Assembly (NCBI RefSeq): GCF_013348785.1
Contig: NZ_CP054691.1
Location: forward strand, 1-64,000
Direction of reading: 5' to 3'
DNA: 64,000 bases
From: Gordonia sp. X0973
GTDB lineage: Bacteria; Actinomycetota; Actinomycetes; Mycobacteriales; Mycobacteriaceae
Notes under the pieces: generated by a model
What the model was told of the DNA's origin: nothing
Seen by the model: only the letters and a program-made list of their open reading frames with translations
Databases searched by the model: none
Program-made: the position numbers and the translations under genes
Shown here: one piece after another, positions 49,183-60,122 of the stretch
Numbering within the stretch: the stretch's first letter is position 1
Layout: the number at the start of each line of letters is the position of its first letter

Positions 49183-51000
49183 TCACCACGACCCGCCGCC
49201 GCCTCCGCCTCCGCCGCCACCGCTGAAGCCGCCGCCGGAGAAGCCGCCACCGCTGCTGCTGGAGGCCGCTTGACTCGCGGAGTAGGCCGAGATCGACGAG
49301 GCGAGGCTCGATTCGAAGCTGTCGATTCCGCCGAGGCCATAGGCCGTGGTGGCCATGAGCGGCATTCCGGTGGGCGTCATGATCCAGGGTGGCGTGGGCG
49401 GTTCGGTTCCCATTGCCATCCGGTACTTGTTGGCCCACGCGGCCGCCGCGCCGAACGCCACCGCGTAGGGGATGAACGACGTGTAGAGGTCCTTGCGGGC
49501 GCTGAAGTCGAGGCGCTCCTTGTTGGAGGTCGTCGAGAGGAGTCGCTCGAATCCGCCGGATCGGGACCACAGGTCCCGGCCGAGCAGCGTGCGCCGGGTT
49601 CCGACACCCGAGACGAACAGACCGGCACCGCCGATCGCAAACGCGGCGATCGGCAGGACGGCCAGCGAGAACGGGTAGACCTTGAAGATGAACAGGACGG
49701 CCGCCGCGATGAACGCCAACCCGACGAGCGCGCGACCCGTCGTCTCGAATCCGCTGCGCTCGATCGCGCCCGACTGGACGCCCCAGATGCGGACCGAACT
49801 GGCGACCGCCGACTGGGCGGACTTCAACTTCTCGCCGGCGTCGACCGATCCGTCGGCGACAAACGTCTGTCCCACGCCGGTGAGGCCGAGTTCGCGCGCC
49901 ACCGTCTGGGTGACCGGGTCGGCCTGGGCCCAGCGGGCGGGATCGGCGTCGGAGACGATGGTGAAGTCGCCGTTGTCCTGTCGGACGATGTGCGCGAGTT
50001 TCTGCTCGGCCATGAACAGCAGTGTCGCGGTCAGCCCCTTGCCCGGCTCTTGCTCCCGGGTGACGTAGTAGGTCTGCACCGGCGACAGCGGGGTGTTGGT
50101 CTTCGGATCGGTCGGCGGCTCGAACATCACCGGCAGCAGCGGAGTCTCTTCGCGGCTGCGCCAGGTCCACAGCGCCCCCAGCGCAAGGGTCACCAAGGAC
50201 GCGAGGCCGACGAGCAGCACCCACACCATCGAACGCCCCAGAATCGGATCCAGTGCGATCGACCACGGGACGGTGGCTCGGCTGGGCGGGGCCATCTCCA
50301 GGTCGGTGAGCAGCGAGACGCCGTTGTGCCTGCCGAGCTGGGCGGTCGTGACGACGACGGTGTTCGGCTCCGTGTTGGTCGCCTGGCACGGTGTGTTGTT
50401 GCTCGTCGCGCAGGCCAGGCTCGTGGTCTTCGCGGGCAGGTGGACGGTGACCGTCGACTTGTCGATCGGCATCGACCAGCCGTCGGCAACGACGCGCCAG
50501 CGGAATCGGGCGCGGTTCTTGTCGCCCCAGCTGGAGGTCACCTCGCCGTCGCCCGGTCGGGAGTTACCCGCTTCGAGCACTCCGTCGATGGTGTAGCTGA
50601 TCGTGTAGACGTGGGTGCCGCTGTCGACGAATTGGTTCGCCGAGCCGATCTTGGCGACGAAGAAGCGGCGCCCGTGCTCCCACAGGGTGGTGAAGGGCTC
50701 GCGATGGCCGTCGAGGGTGACCTTGATGTTCTTGGGCGTGTACCGGACATTCGGGTCCGACGAGTCGGCGAGGTCGAAATAGCGGAATATGCCGTGCCGA
50801 CCGTAAGGGAATTCGGTGGTCAGCGTCTCCGTTGCCGTCAGCTTTCCACCGGCGTCGACGGAGTAGTCGGCCTTGTATTCGCTGACCGTCACGGGGTCGA
50901 CCGAGCCACCGCCGGTCTGGCCGGCGCCCAGCGAGAGGGGCAGGACCAGACCGATCACGGTGAGCAGGACTGCGATCAGCGAGAGGAACAGGCGTTTCAC
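49183..51000 (-). CDS. DUF2207 membrane protein with Gly/Ser-rich tail
   Basis: Secreted-domain membrane protein of 605 aa, commonly next to LemA. A signal/TM N-terminus (LFLSLIAVLLTVIGLVLPLSLG), an extracellular DUF2207 domain (TETLTTEFPYGRHGIFRYF is its signature), a TM helix (WVLLVGLASLVTLALGALW), a cytoplasmic region with two further TM segments and a C-terminal run of Gly and Ser ending GGSW. Function unknown. ATG at 51000. Confidence 0.88.
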   Translation of the reverse strand: MKRLFLSLIAVLLTVIGLVLPLSLGAGQTGGGSVDPVTVSEYKADYSVDAGGKLTATETLTTEFPYGRHGIFRYFDLADSSDPNVRYTPKNIKVTLDGHREPFTTLWEHGRRFFVAKIGSANQFVDSGTHVYTISYTIDGVLEAGNSRPGDGEVTSSWGDKNRARFRWRVVADGWSMPIDKSTVTVHLPAKTTSLACATSNNTPCQATNTEPNTVVVTTAQLGRHNGVSLLTDLEMAPPSRATVPWSIALDPILGRSMVWVLLVGLASLVTLALGALWTWRSREETPLLPVMFEPPTDPKTNTPLSPVQTYYVTREQEPGKGLTATLLFMAEQKLAHIVRQDNGDFTIVSDADPARWAQADPVTQTVARELGLTGVGQTFVADGSVDAGEKLKSAQSAVASSVRIWGVQSGAIERSGFETTGRALVGLAFIAAAVLFIFKVYPFSLAVLPIAAFAIGGAGLFVSGVGTRRTLLGRDLWSRSGGFERLLSTTSNKERLDFSARKDLYTSFIPYAVAFGAAAAWANKYRMAMGTEPPTPPWIMTPTGMPLMATTAYGLGGIDSFESSLASSISAYSASQAASSSSGGGFSGGGFSGGGGGGGGGGSW

Positions 51001-51074
51001 GGTCGAAGCCTAACGTGAAACGGCCGCCGCGTCCGTTGAGAACGCGACGGCCGCCCGTCTTAGTGATTCCGATG

Positions 51075-51094
51075 CCCGGGAAAACTCTCCCGGG
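51075..51094 (-). terminator. Terminator of the DUF937 gene
   Basis: TCCCGGG and CCCGGGA form a 7-bp perfect stem with a 6-nt loop, 17 bp after the DUF937 stop and 74 bp before the DUF2207 start. No T run. Confidence 0.45.
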
Positions 51095-51111
51095 ATTTCG
51101 GGGTGCGGAGC

Positions 51112-51666
51112 CTACTTCTTGCCGCCCAGCAGTCCGCCGAGGACGCTGCCGAGGGCACCGCCGGCGCCACCACCGGAACCGCCGCCGCCCAAGACGCCGC
51201 CGAGGATGTTGCCCAGGCCGCCGGCGTTACCGCCGCCGCCGAGCGCACCGCCGAGGATCTGGCCGAGCGCGCCACCGGCGCCGCCCGCCTGCTGCTGGCC
51301 GCCGCCCTTGCCGCTCATCAGCTTCTGGGTGACGAAGGCGATGACCATCGGGGCGAGCAGCGGCATGACCTTCTTGATGAGGTCGGAGCTGACGCCGGCC
51401 GGGGCCTCGCCCGCCGCGGCGTGGGCGACGTCGTCGGTCTTGTCGCCGAAGAGGCCCTTCACGACACCTTCGCCGTCACCGGCGTCGGCAGCCTTGGTCA
51501 AGTCCTCCGGGGCCGGGCCGTCGGCGTCGGCGTGGGCCTGGAGCCCGTGCAGCAGCGTCGGAACGGCCTGCGCGACAGCGGCGCCGGCGGTCGATTCGTC
51601 GACGCCGAGCTTCGAGGCGATGTCGCCAATCGGAATGGACTTCAACAGGTCATCAAGTTCGGACAC
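51112..51666 (-). CDS. DUF937 family protein
   Basis: Function unknown. GTG at 51666 follows AAAGGAG, giving 184 aa. N-terminal DUF937 domain (LDDLLKSIPIGDIASKLGVDES ... VAQAVPTLLHGL) and a C-terminal Gly/Ala-rich repeat tail (GGALGQILGG, GGGLGNILGG type units). Similar proteins are often small and secreted-looking, but no signal peptide is seen. Single gene with a terminator. Confidence 0.85.
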   Translation of the reverse strand: MSELDDLLKSIPIGDIASKLGVDESTAGAAVAQAVPTLLHGLQAHADADGPAPEDLTKAADAGDGEGVVKGLFGDKTDDVAHAAAGEAPAGVSSDLIKKVMPLLAPMVIAFVTQKLMSGKGGGQQQAGGAGGALGQILGGALGGGGNAGGLGNILGGVLGGGGSGGGAGGALGSVLGGLLGGKK

Positions 51667-51727
51667 GGGGTCTCCTTTGTCGTGGCGCGAGGCAGGTTTG
51701 CAGTCCTCGAACACCGGTGGGTCAATG

Positions 51728-52696
51728 CTACCGACAGACGAACCTAGCCGCCTGTTGAACGGCCTGCCGGGATTCCGGGGTCAGCAGCGGGAACATCTGG
51801 AACACATGCCCCTGATCTGGCCACAGCTGCAGTTCCGACGACGCGCCGGCGGCGATGAGCGCGGCGTGGAGGAAGCGGGCGTCGTCGGACATCACTTCGC
51901 GACCGCCCGCCTGGATGAGGGTGCGCGGCAGGTCGCCGGAGGGCTTCAGCGAGACCGTCATGCGCGGGTGGTTCGCGGGGGCGCCGCCGGTGTACATGTC
52001 CAGGAAATGCCGCCCGGCCTTGGCGGTGATGATCGGGTCGCGCAGGCCGCGCGCCTCGCGCGCCATCGCCAGCCCGAACGTCGGGTCCATGAGCGGGGAG
52101 AACAGGACCATCGCGCGCGGTTGCGGCCGCGACTTCGACTGGTTGTCGGCGAGCAGGTCCATCGCCAGGTGCCCGCCGGCGGAATCCCCCGCGACGACGA
52201 TGTTCTCCGGCCGGTAGCCCTGGTCGAGCAGCCACTCGTAGCCGCGGGCGGTGTCGTCCCCGGCGGCCGGGAAGCGGTGCTTGGGGGCCAGGCGGTAGTC
52301 CAGGGAGAAGGCGACGTGACCGGTGCGACGGGACAGGCGGGAGACGAGGCCGCGGTGGGTGCGCGGGTTGCAGATGACGTAGCCGGAACCGTGCAGGTAG
52401 TAGATGACCCGGGTGTCGGCGATGCGCTGTTGGCCGACGCCGGGACCCCAGACCCACTCGCCGCGCACCTCGCCGTCGGCCCGGCGTCGCCGGACCGTCT
52501 CGGTCCGGGTCCCCGTCGGGACCGGGCTGGCGAGGTTGAGGGTCTGGTTCACGACCGGCCGCATGGCGGTGAGGATCGCGGGTGTCCCGAGGGCGGTGAG
52601 GGAGAAGGCGGGATTGACGACGCGGGTCATGGAGCCGTTGATCGCGCGGGCGCGCAACGAGCCGCGCACGGGAGCAACGTCGGTATTCGCGGTCAC
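51728..52696 (-). CDS. Alpha/beta hydrolase of the HSL type
   Basis: Hormone-sensitive-lipase family carboxylesterase, 322 aa. Oxyanion motif HGSGY, nucleophile elbow GDSAGG, a late Asp in MSDDARF and His in DQGHVFQ. These enzymes act on short to medium acyl esters; substrate unknown here. No signal peptide. ATG at 52696. Related to the LipH/LipI-like esterases of mycobacteria. Confidence 0.9.
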   Translation of the reverse strand: MTANTDVAPVRGSLRARAINGSMTRVVNPAFSLTALGTPAILTAMRPVVNQTLNLASPVPTGTRTETVRRRRADGEVRGEWVWGPGVGQQRIADTRVIYYLHGSGYVICNPRTHRGLVSRLSRRTGHVAFSLDYRLAPKHRFPAAGDDTARGYEWLLDQGYRPENIVVAGDSAGGHLAMDLLADNQSKSRPQPRAMVLFSPLMDPTFGLAMAREARGLRDPIITAKAGRHFLDMYTGGAPANHPRMTVSLKPSGDLPRTLIQAGGREVMSDDARFLHAALIAAGASSELQLWPDQGHVFQMFPLLTPESRQAVQQAARFVCR

Positions 52697-52758
52697 AAAT
52701 CCGACTCTAGGTCACCAAGCAAGCGTTTGGGTGCATTCACGCAGGTGATTTCGCCTTT

Positions 52759-52780
52759 GGCAAGCACCCGGCAAGCACCC
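52759..52780. repeat. 11-bp tandem repeat upstream of gltB
   Basis: GGCAAGCACCC is repeated directly (52759-52769 and 52770-52780) in the 341-bp gap between the HSL hydrolase and gltB. Function unknown. Confidence 0.6.
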
Positions 52781-52920
52781 GACGGGCGTACCGCGCCGGA
52801 TCGAGCCGCCCCCGGGGCCGAGGTGCTTTGGAAACCTGCAGGTCACACTGCTGAAACCGCGAGCGCGAAGAATCCGATTAGTCGTCTGCCCGATCCGCGT
52901 GGGATGATGGTGCGAACAAC

Positions 52921-52944
52921 ATGAATCGTCAGCAACGACGCTGA
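52921..52944 (+). CDS. Candidate gltBD leader peptide
   Basis: ATG at 52921 opens a 7-codon ORF, MNRQQRR, ending at TGA 52942-52944. Two adjacent Gln codons before a gene that uses glutamine as its substrate would fit an attenuation leader, but the ORF is tiny and has no clear RBS. A GATGAT -10-like hexamer at 52903-52908 could give a very short transcript leader. Weak, read with the next entry. Confidence 0.3.
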   Translation: MNRQQRR

Positions 52945-52947
52945 CCC

Positions 52948-53007
52948 CGCCGCGCAGCCCGCGGCGATTCACCCACCAGTTTCTGATGTTTGGGGTGCTC
53001 AGCGTCG
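52948..53007 (+). promoter_or_regulatory. Possible RNA structures in the gltB leader
   Basis: CGCCGCG (52948-52954) pairs with CGCGGCG (52960-52966) just after the small ORF. In addition CGACGCTGA (52936-52944), which includes the small ORF stop, is complementary to TCAGCGTCG (52999-53007), 20 bp before the gltB RBS. A ribosome on the small ORF would block the outer pairing. Both pairings are by eye only. Confidence 0.4.
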
Positions 53008-53037
53008 CGCACCGTACTTTGAGTGCAAGGGGCGATC

Positions 53038-56000
53038 ATGCAGCATGCTCCGGGACCCATCGGTCTCTACGATCCGGCCAACGAACACGACGCGTGTGGT
53101 GTCGCGTTCGTCGTCGACATGCACGGCCGCAAGAGCCGCGACATCGTCGAAAAGGCGATTACCGCGCTGGTGAACCTCGAGCACCGCGGTGCCGCCGGCG
53201 CCGAGCCGAACACCGGTGACGGCGCGGGCATCATGATCCAGATCCCGGACGCCTTCTTCCGCGAGGTCGTCGACTTCGACCTCCCCGCCGAGGGCTCCTA
53301 CGCCACCGGCATCGCCTTCCTGCCGCAGGGCGCGCAGGACGCGAAGGCCGCCGTCGAGGGCGTCGACAAGATCGTCGAGTCGCAGGGCCTGACCGTCCTC
53401 GGCTGGCGCGACGTGCCGATCGACGACTCCTCCATCGGCGCGCTCGCCCGCGACGCCATGCCGACGTTCCGCCAGGTCTTCATCAGCGGCGAGTCCGGCG
53501 ACGAGCTGGAGCGCAAGGCCTACGTGGTGCGCAAGCGCATCGAGCACGAACTCGGCCACAAGGGCGCGGGTCAGGGCGCCGAGGCGTCGGGCACGGTCTA
53601 CTTCCCGAGCCTCTCCGGCCGCACCTTCGTCTACAAGGGCATGCTGACCACCCCGCAGCTGCGCGGGTTCTACCTGGACCTGCAGGACGACCGTGTCGTC
53701 AGCGCCCTGGGCCTGGTGCACTCGCGCTTCTCCACCAACACCTTCCCCAGCTGGCCGCTGGCGCACCCGTACCGTCGCGTCGCCCACAACGGTGAGATCA
53801 ACACCGTCAACGGCAACGAGAACTGGATGCGGGCCCGCGAGGCGCTCATCGACATGGGCGCCTTCGGCAAGGACGGCGGCGAGCTCGTCTTCCCGATCTG
53901 CACCCCGGGTGCCTCGGACACCGCGCGTTTCGACGAGGCTCTTGAACTGCTGCACCTGGGCGGGCGGAGTCTGCCGCACTCGGTGCTGATGATGATTCCG
54001 GAGGCGTGGGAGCGCCACGAGTCGATGAAGCCGGCGCACCGCGCGTTCTACGAGTACCACTCGGCGCTGATGGAGGCCTGGGACGGACCGGCCTCGGTCT
54101 GCTTCACCGACGGCACCGTCATCGGCGCGGTCCTCGACCGCAACGGCCTGCGCCCGTCGCGCATCTGGGTCACCAAGGACGGTCTCGTCGTCCTCGGTTC
54201 CGAGGTCGGCGTCCTCGACATCGACCACGCCGACGTCGTGCAGAAGCTGCGCCTGCAGCCGGGCAAGATGTTCCTCGTCGACACCGCGCAGGGCCGCATC
54301 GTCGACGACGAGGAGATCAAGGACGAGCTGGCCGCGCAGCACCCGTACCAGCAGTGGCTCGACGAGAACCAGATCGTCATGGCCGACCTGCCGTCGCCCG
54401 AGCACATCCACATGTCGCACAAGCGCGTCGCGCACCGCCAGCAGCTGTTCGGCTACACCAACGAGGACCTGAACATCCTGGTGAAGCCGATGGCGGCCTC
54501 GGGTGCCGAGGCGATCGGCTCGATGGGCACCGATACCCCGGTGGCGGTCCTGTCCAATCGGTCGCGCCTGCTGTTCGACTACTTCCAGCAGTTGTTCGCG
54601 CAGGTCACCAACCCGCCGCTGGACGCCATCCGCGAAGAGGTCGTCACCAGCCTCGGACAGCGCATCGGCGGCCAGGGCGACCTGCTGCACCCCACACCCG
54701 AATCGGCGAAGCAGATCGTGCTGCCCAGCCCGATCATCGACAACGACGACCTGGCGCGCCTGACGAAGATCGACGGCGAGGCCACCGGCTTCCCGTCGGT
54801 CCACATCCACGGTCTCTACCCGGTGGCCGAGGGCGGCGAGGGCCTGCGTCGGGCGCTCGACGCGGTGCGCGCCGAGGTGTCGTCGGCCATCGCCGCCGGC
54901 GCCCGGCTGATCATCCTGTCCGACCGCGAGTCCGACGAGACCCTTGCGCCGATCCCGTCGCTGCTGCTCACGTCGGCGGTCCACCATCACATGGTCCGCG
55001 AGAAGACGCGCGCCCGTGCCAGCCTCGTCGTCGAATCCGGTGATGCCCGCGAGGTCCACCACATGGCGGTCCTCATCGGCTTCGGCGCGTCGGCCATCAA
55101 CCCGTACATGGCCTTCGAGTCGATCGAGGACATGCTCGAATCCGGTGCGCTCACCGGCGCCACCGGCGATCACGCCTCCGACTTCGCGACGGCGCGCGCC
55201 AACTACATCAAGGCCGCCGGCAAGGGCGTGCTGAAGGTGATGAGCAAGATGGGCATCTCGACGGTGCCCTCCTACAGCGGCGCCCAGCTGTTCCAGGCCA
55301 TCGGCCTGAGCCAGGCGACCTGCGACGAGTTCTTCACCGGCGTCAACAGCCAGCTCGACGGCATCGGCCTCGACGAGATCGCCGCCGAGGTGGCCGCGCG
55401 CCACCACCTGGCCTTCCTCGACCGGCCGGCCGAATGGGCGCACCGCGAACTCGAGGTCGGCGGCGAGTACCAGTGGCGCCGCGAGGGCGAATACCACCTG
55501 TTCAACCCGGACACGGTGTTCAAGCTGCAGCACTCGACGCGCACCGGCCAGTACGGAGTGTTCAAGGAATACACCGCGCTCGTCGACGACCAGAGCAAGC
55601 GGCTCGGCACCCTGCGCGGGCTGTTCGAGTTCAAGTTCGGCGACCGCGACCCGATCCCGATCGACAAGGTCGAGCCGGCGAGCGAGATCGTCAAGCGCTT
55701 CTCCACCGGCGCGATGAGTTATGGCTCCATCTCGGCCGAGGCGCACGAGACGCTCGCCATCGCGATGAACCGTCTCGGCGGCAAGTCGAACTCGGGTGAG
55801 GGTGGCGAGGACCCGCGTCGCTTCAGCCACGACGAGAACGGCGACTGGCGCCGCTCGGCGATCAAGCAGGTCGCGTCGGGCCGCTTCGGCGTCACCAGCC
55901 ACTACCTGACCAACTGCACCGACATCCAGATCAAGATGGCCCAGGGCGCCAAGCCCGGCGAGGGCGGGCAGCTGCCGCCGCACAAGGTGTACCCCTGGGT

Positions 56001-57633
56001 CGCCGAGGTGCGCGGTTCGACGCCGGGCGTCGGCCTCATCTCGCCGCCGCCGCACCACGACATCTACTCGATCGAGGATCTGGCGCAGCTGATCCACGAC
56101 CTCAAGAACGCCAACCCGCAGGCGCGCATCCACGTGAAGCTCGTCTCCGAGATCGGCGTCGGCACGGTCGCCGCGGGCGTGTCGAAGGCACACGCCGACG
56201 TCGTGCTGATCTCCGGTTTCGACGGCGGTACCGGCGCCAGCCCGCTGACCTCGCTCAAGCACGCCGGCGCCCCCTGGGAGCTCGGCCTGGCCGAGACCCA
56301 GCAGACGCTGCTGCTCAACGGCCTGCGCGACCGGATCGTCGTCCAGGTCGACGGCCAGCTCAAGACCGGCCGCGACGTGGTCATCGCCGCGCTGCTCGGC
56401 GGCGAGGAGTTCGGTTTCGCGACGGCGCCGCTCGTCGTCTCGGGCTGCGTGATGATGCGCGTCTGCCACCTCGACACCTGCCCGGTGGGCGTCGCGACGC
56501 AGAACCCGCTGCTGCGGGAGCGCTTCACCGGCAAGCCGGAGTTCGTCGAGAACTTCATGCTCTACATCGCCGAGGAGGTGCGCGAACTGCTCGCGCGCCT
56601 GGGCTTCCGCACCCTGCAGGAGGCGGTCGGCCAGGTCGAGGCCCTCGACACCACCAAGGCGCTGGCGCATTGGCGCGAAGCGAAGGCCGGCAAGCTGGAC
56701 CTGAGCCCGATCCTGGCCCAGCCGGAATCGCCGTTCATGAACCAGGACCGGTACTGCTCGGGCCGCCAGGACCACGCGCTGGACAAGGCGTTGGACCAGG
56801 AGCTCATCGCGCAGTGCCGCGAGGCGATCGACACCGCGTCGCCGATCTCGCTGAAGATCGGGATCAGCAACGTCAACCGCACCGTCGGCACGATGCTCGG
56901 CCACGAGGTCACCAAGGTGCACGGTGCCGCCGGCCTGCCGGACGACACGATCCAGATCGGGTTCACCGGTTCGGCCGGTAACAGCTTCGGTGCCTTCGTG
57001 CCGTCGGGTATCACCATGCGGCTGCACGGCGACGCCAACGACTTCGTCGGCAAGGGATTGTCCGGTGGTCGGATCGTCGTCCGCCCGGTCGACCCGATGC
57101 CGCAGGGCTTCGTCGCCGAGGAGAACATCATCGCCGGCAACGTGATCGGCTTCGGCGGGACCGCCGGCCAGATCTACCTGCGCGGTATCGCCGGCGAGCG
57201 CTTCTGCGTCCGTAACTCGGGTGTCACCGCCGTCGTCGAGGGCGTCGGCGACCACGCCTGCGAGTACATGACCGGCGGTCGGGTGATCGTGCTCGGCGCC
57301 ACCGGGCGCAACGTCGCGGCCGGCATGTCGGGCGGTATCGCCTACTTCTACGACCCCGACGAGAAGTTGGTCGAGAACCTCAACCCCGAGCTGGTGGACA
57401 TCGAGCAGCTGGGCGCCGACGACGTCGCCTTCCTCGCGACGACGATCGCGGACTACCGCGACGAGACCGGCTCGCCGGTCGCCGCCGGCATCCTCGCGGA
57501 CTTCGACGCGCAGCGCGCGCATTTCCGCAAGGTGATGCCCCGGGACTACAAGCGGGTTCTGCTCGCCATCGAGGCCGCCGAGCGCGACGGCCGCGATGTC
57601 AACGACGCGATCATGGAGGCGGCAAATGGCTGA
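53038..57633 (+). CDS. gltB: Glutamate synthase large subunit
   Basis: NADPH-dependent GOGAT alpha subunit: glutamine + 2-oxoglutarate to two glutamate. ATG at 53038 ([13 protein letters not shown]) follows AAGGGG; an in-frame GTG at 53023 would add five residues. 1531 aa is the usual length. Glutaminase domain begins at Cys20 in [10 protein letters not shown] after expected removal of the leader; the synthase domain has EDPRRFS and the FMN site; a 3Fe-4S cluster in CHLDTCPVG; the C-terminal GXGXG domain ends the protein. It overlaps gltD by 8 bp. Confidence 0.97.
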   Translation: MQHAPGPIGLYDPANEHDACGVAFVVDMHGRKSRDIVEKAITALVNLEHRGAAGAEPNTGDGAGIMIQIPDAFFREVVDFDLPAEGSYATGIAFLPQGAQDAKAAVEGVDKIVESQGLTVLGWRDVPIDDSSIGALARDAMPTFRQVFISGESGDELERKAYVVRKRIEHELGHKGAGQGAEASGTVYFPSLSGRTFVYKGMLTTPQLRGFYLDLQDDRVVSALGLVHSRFSTNTFPSWPLAHPYRRVAHNGEINTVNGNENWMRAREALIDMGAFGKDGGELVFPICTPGASDTARFDEALELLHLGGRSLPHSVLMMIPEAWERHESMKPAHRAFYEYHSALMEAWDGPASVCFTDGTVIGAVLDRNGLRPSRIWVTKDGLVVLGSEVGVLDIDHADVVQKLRLQPGKMFLVDTAQGRIVDDEEIKDELAAQHPYQQWLDENQIVMADLPSPEHIHMSHKRVAHRQQLFGYTNEDLNILVKPMAASGAEAIGSMGTDTPVAVLSNRSRLLFDYFQQLFAQVTNPPLDAIREEVVTSLGQRIGGQGDLLHPTPESAKQIVLPSPIIDNDDLARLTKIDGEATGFPSVHIHGLYPVAEGGEGLRRALDAVRAEVSSAIAAGARLIILSDRESDETLAPIPSLLLTSAVHHHMVREKTRARASLVVESGDAREVHHMAVLIGFGASAINPYMAFESIEDMLESGALTGATGDHASDFATARANYIKAAGKGVLKVMSKMGISTVPSYSGAQLFQAIGLSQATCDEFFTGVNSQLDGIGLDEIAAEVAARHHLAFLDRPAEWAHRELEVGGEYQWRREGEYHLFNPDTVFKLQHSTRTGQYGVFKEYTALVDDQSKRLGTLRGLFEFKFGDRDPIPIDKVEPASEIVKRFSTGAMSYGSISAEAHETLAIAMNRLGGKSNSGEGGEDPRRFSHDENGDWRRSAIKQVASGRFGVTSHYLTNCTDIQIKMAQGAKPGEGGQLPPHKVYPWVAEVRGSTPGVGLISPPPHHDIYSIEDLAQLIHDLKNANPQARIHVKLVSEIGVGTVAAGVSKAHADVVLISGFDGGTGASPLTSLKHAGAPWELGLAETQQTLLLNGLRDRIVVQVDGQLKTGRDVVIAALLGGEEFGFATAPLVVSGCVMMRVCHLDTCPVGVATQNPLLRERFTGKPEFVENFMLYIAEEVRELLARLGFRTLQEAVGQVEALDTTKALAHWREAKAGKLDLSPILAQPESPFMNQDRYCSGRQDHALDKALDQELIAQCREAIDTASPISLKIGISNVNRTVGTMLGHEVTKVHGAAGLPDDTIQIGFTGSAGNSFGAFVPSGITMRLHGDANDFVGKGLSGGRIVVRPVDPMPQGFVAEENIIAGNVIGFGGTAGQIYLRGIAGERFCVRNSGVTAVVEGVGDHACEYMTGGRVIVLGATGRNVAAGMSGGIAYFYDPDEKLVENLNPELVDIEQLGADDVAFLATTIADYRDETGSPVAAGILADFDAQRAHFRKVMPRDYKRVLLAIEAAERDGRDVNDAIMEAANG

Positions 57634-59080
57634 CACGCGCGGATTTCTGAAGCACACCGATCGGGAGCTCCCCACCCGGCGTCCCGTCGAACTGCGCCTG
57701 ATGGACTGGAAAGAGGTCTACAACGACTTCGACAAGTCCACCCTGCGCACCCAGGCGAGCCGCTGCATGGACTGCGGTGTGCCGTTCTGCCACAACGGCT
57801 GCCCGCTGGGCAACCTGATCCCGGAGTGGAACGACCTGGTGTACCGGGACCGGTGGGCCGACGGCCTCGACCGGCTGCACGCGACCAACAACTTCCCGGA
57901 GTTCACCGGGCGGCTGTGCCCGGCGCCCTGCGAGGCGTCCTGCGTGCTGGGTATCAACCAGCCCGCGGTGACCATCAAGCAGGTCGAGGTCGAGCTCATC
58001 GAGAACGCCTTCGAGACCACCGGCGTGGAACCGGTGCCGCCGACGGTGCGGACCGGCAAGTCGGTGGCCGTCGTCGGGTCGGGTCCGGCCGGCCTGGCCG
58101 CAGCCCAGCAGCTCACCCGGGCCGGACATGCGGTGACGCTCTTCGAGCGCGCCGACCGGATCGGCGGCCTGCTGCGCTACGGCATCCCCGAGTTCAAGAT
58201 GGAGAAGCACTACATCGACCGCCGGCTGAAGCAGATGGAGGCCGAGGGCACCGTCTTCAAGACCGGTGTCAACGTCGGTGTCGACATCACCGTCGAGCAG
58301 CTGCGCGCCGACTTCGACGCGGTGGTGCTCTCGGTCGGCTCGACCATCGGGCGCGACCTGCCGATCCCCGGTCGCGAACTCGACGGCATCCACCAGGCGA
58401 TGGAGTTCCTGCCGCAGGCCAACCGCGTGCAGCACGGCGACACCGTGGAGGACCAGATCACGGCCAAGGGCAAGAAGGTCGTCATCATCGGCGGCGGTGA
58501 CACCGGTGCCGACTGCCTGGGCACCTCGCTGCGCCAGGGCGCCGAGATCGTCCACCAATTCGAGATCATGCCGCGCCCGCCGGGGGAGCGCGCCGCGTCG
58601 ACCCCGTGGCCGACCTACCCGCTGATGTACCGCGTCTCCTCGGCGCACGAAGAGGGCGGCGAGCGCGTGTTCAGCGTGAACACCGAAGAGTTCACCGGTG
58701 CCGACGGCAAGGTCACGTCGCTGCGGGCACACGAGGTCAAGATGGTCGACGGCCGCTTCGAAAAGGTCGAGGGCAGCGACTTCGAGCTGGAGGCCGACCT
58801 GGTCCTCCTGGCGATGGGCTTCGTCGGACCGGAGCGCAACGAACTCCTCGAGGGCTTGGGCGTCGAATACGACCCGCGCGGCAACATCCGCCGTGACGAC
58901 CAGTTCGCCGCCGTCGGCGTGCCCGGCGTCTTCGTCGCCGGCGACGCCGGACGCGGTCAGTCGCTGATCGTGTGGGCCATCGCCGAGGGCCGGTCGGCCG
59001 CCGCGGCCGCCGACCGGTTCCTCACCGGTTCGACGGACCTGCCCGCCCCGATCGTCCCGACACAGGTCGCCCAGCGCTGA
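57626..59080 (+). CDS. gltD: Glutamate synthase small subunit
   Basis: NADPH-FAD oxidoreductase feeding electrons to GltB. ATG at 57626 overlaps the gltB stop by 8 bp, 484 aa. Cysteine-rich iron-sulfur motifs [17 protein letters not shown] and CPAPCEASC, an FAD GxGPAGL loop, and a second nucleotide-binding loop [10 protein letters not shown]. Length and layout are normal. Confidence 0.97.
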   Translation: MADTRGFLKHTDRELPTRRPVELRLMDWKEVYNDFDKSTLRTQASRCMDCGVPFCHNGCPLGNLIPEWNDLVYRDRWADGLDRLHATNNFPEFTGRLCPAPCEASCVLGINQPAVTIKQVEVELIENAFETTGVEPVPPTVRTGKSVAVVGSGPAGLAAAQQLTRAGHAVTLFERADRIGGLLRYGIPEFKMEKHYIDRRLKQMEAEGTVFKTGVNVGVDITVEQLRADFDAVVLSVGSTIGRDLPIPGRELDGIHQAMEFLPQANRVQHGDTVEDQITAKGKKVVIIGGGDTGADCLGTSLRQGAEIVHQFEIMPRPPGERAASTPWPTYPLMYRVSSAHEEGGERVFSVNTEEFTGADGKVTSLRAHEVKMVDGRFEKVEGSDFELEADLVLLAMGFVGPERNELLEGLGVEYDPRGNIRRDDQFAAVGVPGVFVAGDAGRGQSLIVWAIAEGRSAAAAADRFLTGSTDLPAPIVPTQVAQR

Positions 59081-59086
59081 GCTTCG

Positions 59087-60097
59087 ATGCACGTCGGCAG
59101 GAAGTATCCGCCGCTCGAATTCCTCGCGTGGCGGCGTAACGGAACCCTCGCGATCGTCACCTTGGTGACGATCGCGACGGTGCTCTACGCGGTGTTCGGC
59201 TGGACCTTCCTGGCGATCCCGTGGGAACCGGTCGGGATTCTCGGTACCGCGGTCGCATTCATCGTCGGTTTCAAGAACAACGCCAGCTACGACCGGCTCT
59301 GGGAGGCACGGCGGATTTATGGCTCCGTCGTCAACGACAGCCGCAGCTTTGCGTTCACCTTTCGTGACGCGGTCATCGACGCCGACCGCGAGTTGGTGGA
59401 CACCGTCTTCAACCGGCATTTCGCGTGGTTGACGGCGCTGCGGTTCCAACTCCGGGTGCCCAAGGAGTGGGAGAACCAGCACCGCAAGGTCATCCGCAAG
59501 TACCGGGCCGCGGCCTACGACGTTCCGGAGTGGAATGCCGCCCTCGACGAGGAGCTTGCCGCTTACCTATCCGAGGACGAGTTCCGCTACGTGCGGGGAA
59601 AGTCCAATCGCGCGAGTCAGCTGATCGCGATGCAGTCGGAGACGATCGCCCAGTTGCGCCGCGACGGCGTGATTGACGACTGGCAGTGGAAGGACCTGCA
59701 AGAGGGCATCACCAAGCTGGTCGACGATCAGGGGATGGCCGAGCGGATCAAGAACTTCCCATACCCGCGCAACTTCGCTTCGATCGCTTCCTATCTGATG
59801 TTCGTCTTCGTTGCGCTCACCCCGTTTGCGCTCCTCGGGCCGTTGGCCAGCCTGGGGGACGGCACCGTGATGGACGGCCGGACGGTGTGGTTCAACATTC
59901 TCGTGTCGAGCCTGGTCTGCGGGGTGTTTCACACGCTGGACTCGGTTGGCGAGGCTGCGGTGAACCCGTTTGAGGGGAGCGCGAACGACGTGCCGATCAC
60001 CCAGATCAGCCGGATGATCGAGATCGACATGCGCGAGATGCTCGACGAGAAGGACCTCCCCGAGCCGATCGTCGCGCAGAACAACATCCTGATGTAG
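59087..60097 (+). CDS. Bestrophin-like anion channel (UPF0187)
   Basis: Predicted bestrophin-family membrane protein of 336 aa. Opening TM (AIVTLVTIATVLYAVFGW), the family motif GFKNNASYDRLWEARRIYGSVVN, two later TM helices (SIASYLMFVFVALTPFALL; ILVSSLVCGVFHTLDSVGEAAVNPFEG). Bacterial members form cation or anion channels. ATG at 59087, 6 bp after gltD, so it may be co-transcribed. Convergent with the TetR gene. Confidence 0.88.
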   Translation: MHVGRKYPPLEFLAWRRNGTLAIVTLVTIATVLYAVFGWTFLAIPWEPVGILGTAVAFIVGFKNNASYDRLWEARRIYGSVVNDSRSFAFTFRDAVIDADRELVDTVFNRHFAWLTALRFQLRVPKEWENQHRKVIRKYRAAAYDVPEWNAALDEELAAYLSEDEFRYVRGKSNRASQLIAMQSETIAQLRRDGVIDDWQWKDLQEGITKLVDDQGMAERIKNFPYPRNFASIASYLMFVFVALTPFALLGPLASLGDGTVMDGRTVWFNILVSSLVCGVFHTLDSVGEAAVNPFEGSANDVPITQISRMIEIDMREMLDEKDLPEPIVAQNNILM

Positions 60098-60122
60098 CAA
60101 TGCAGCCGGGCAGTCTCGTGTC

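Noticed and set aside
52999..57675. 1558-aa open frame on the minus strand opposite gltB-gltD
   Set aside because: It is a GC-rich shadow of gltB: composition is Arg/Asp/Leu-rich without motifs, and the plus strand encodes a complete, motif-bearing GltB.
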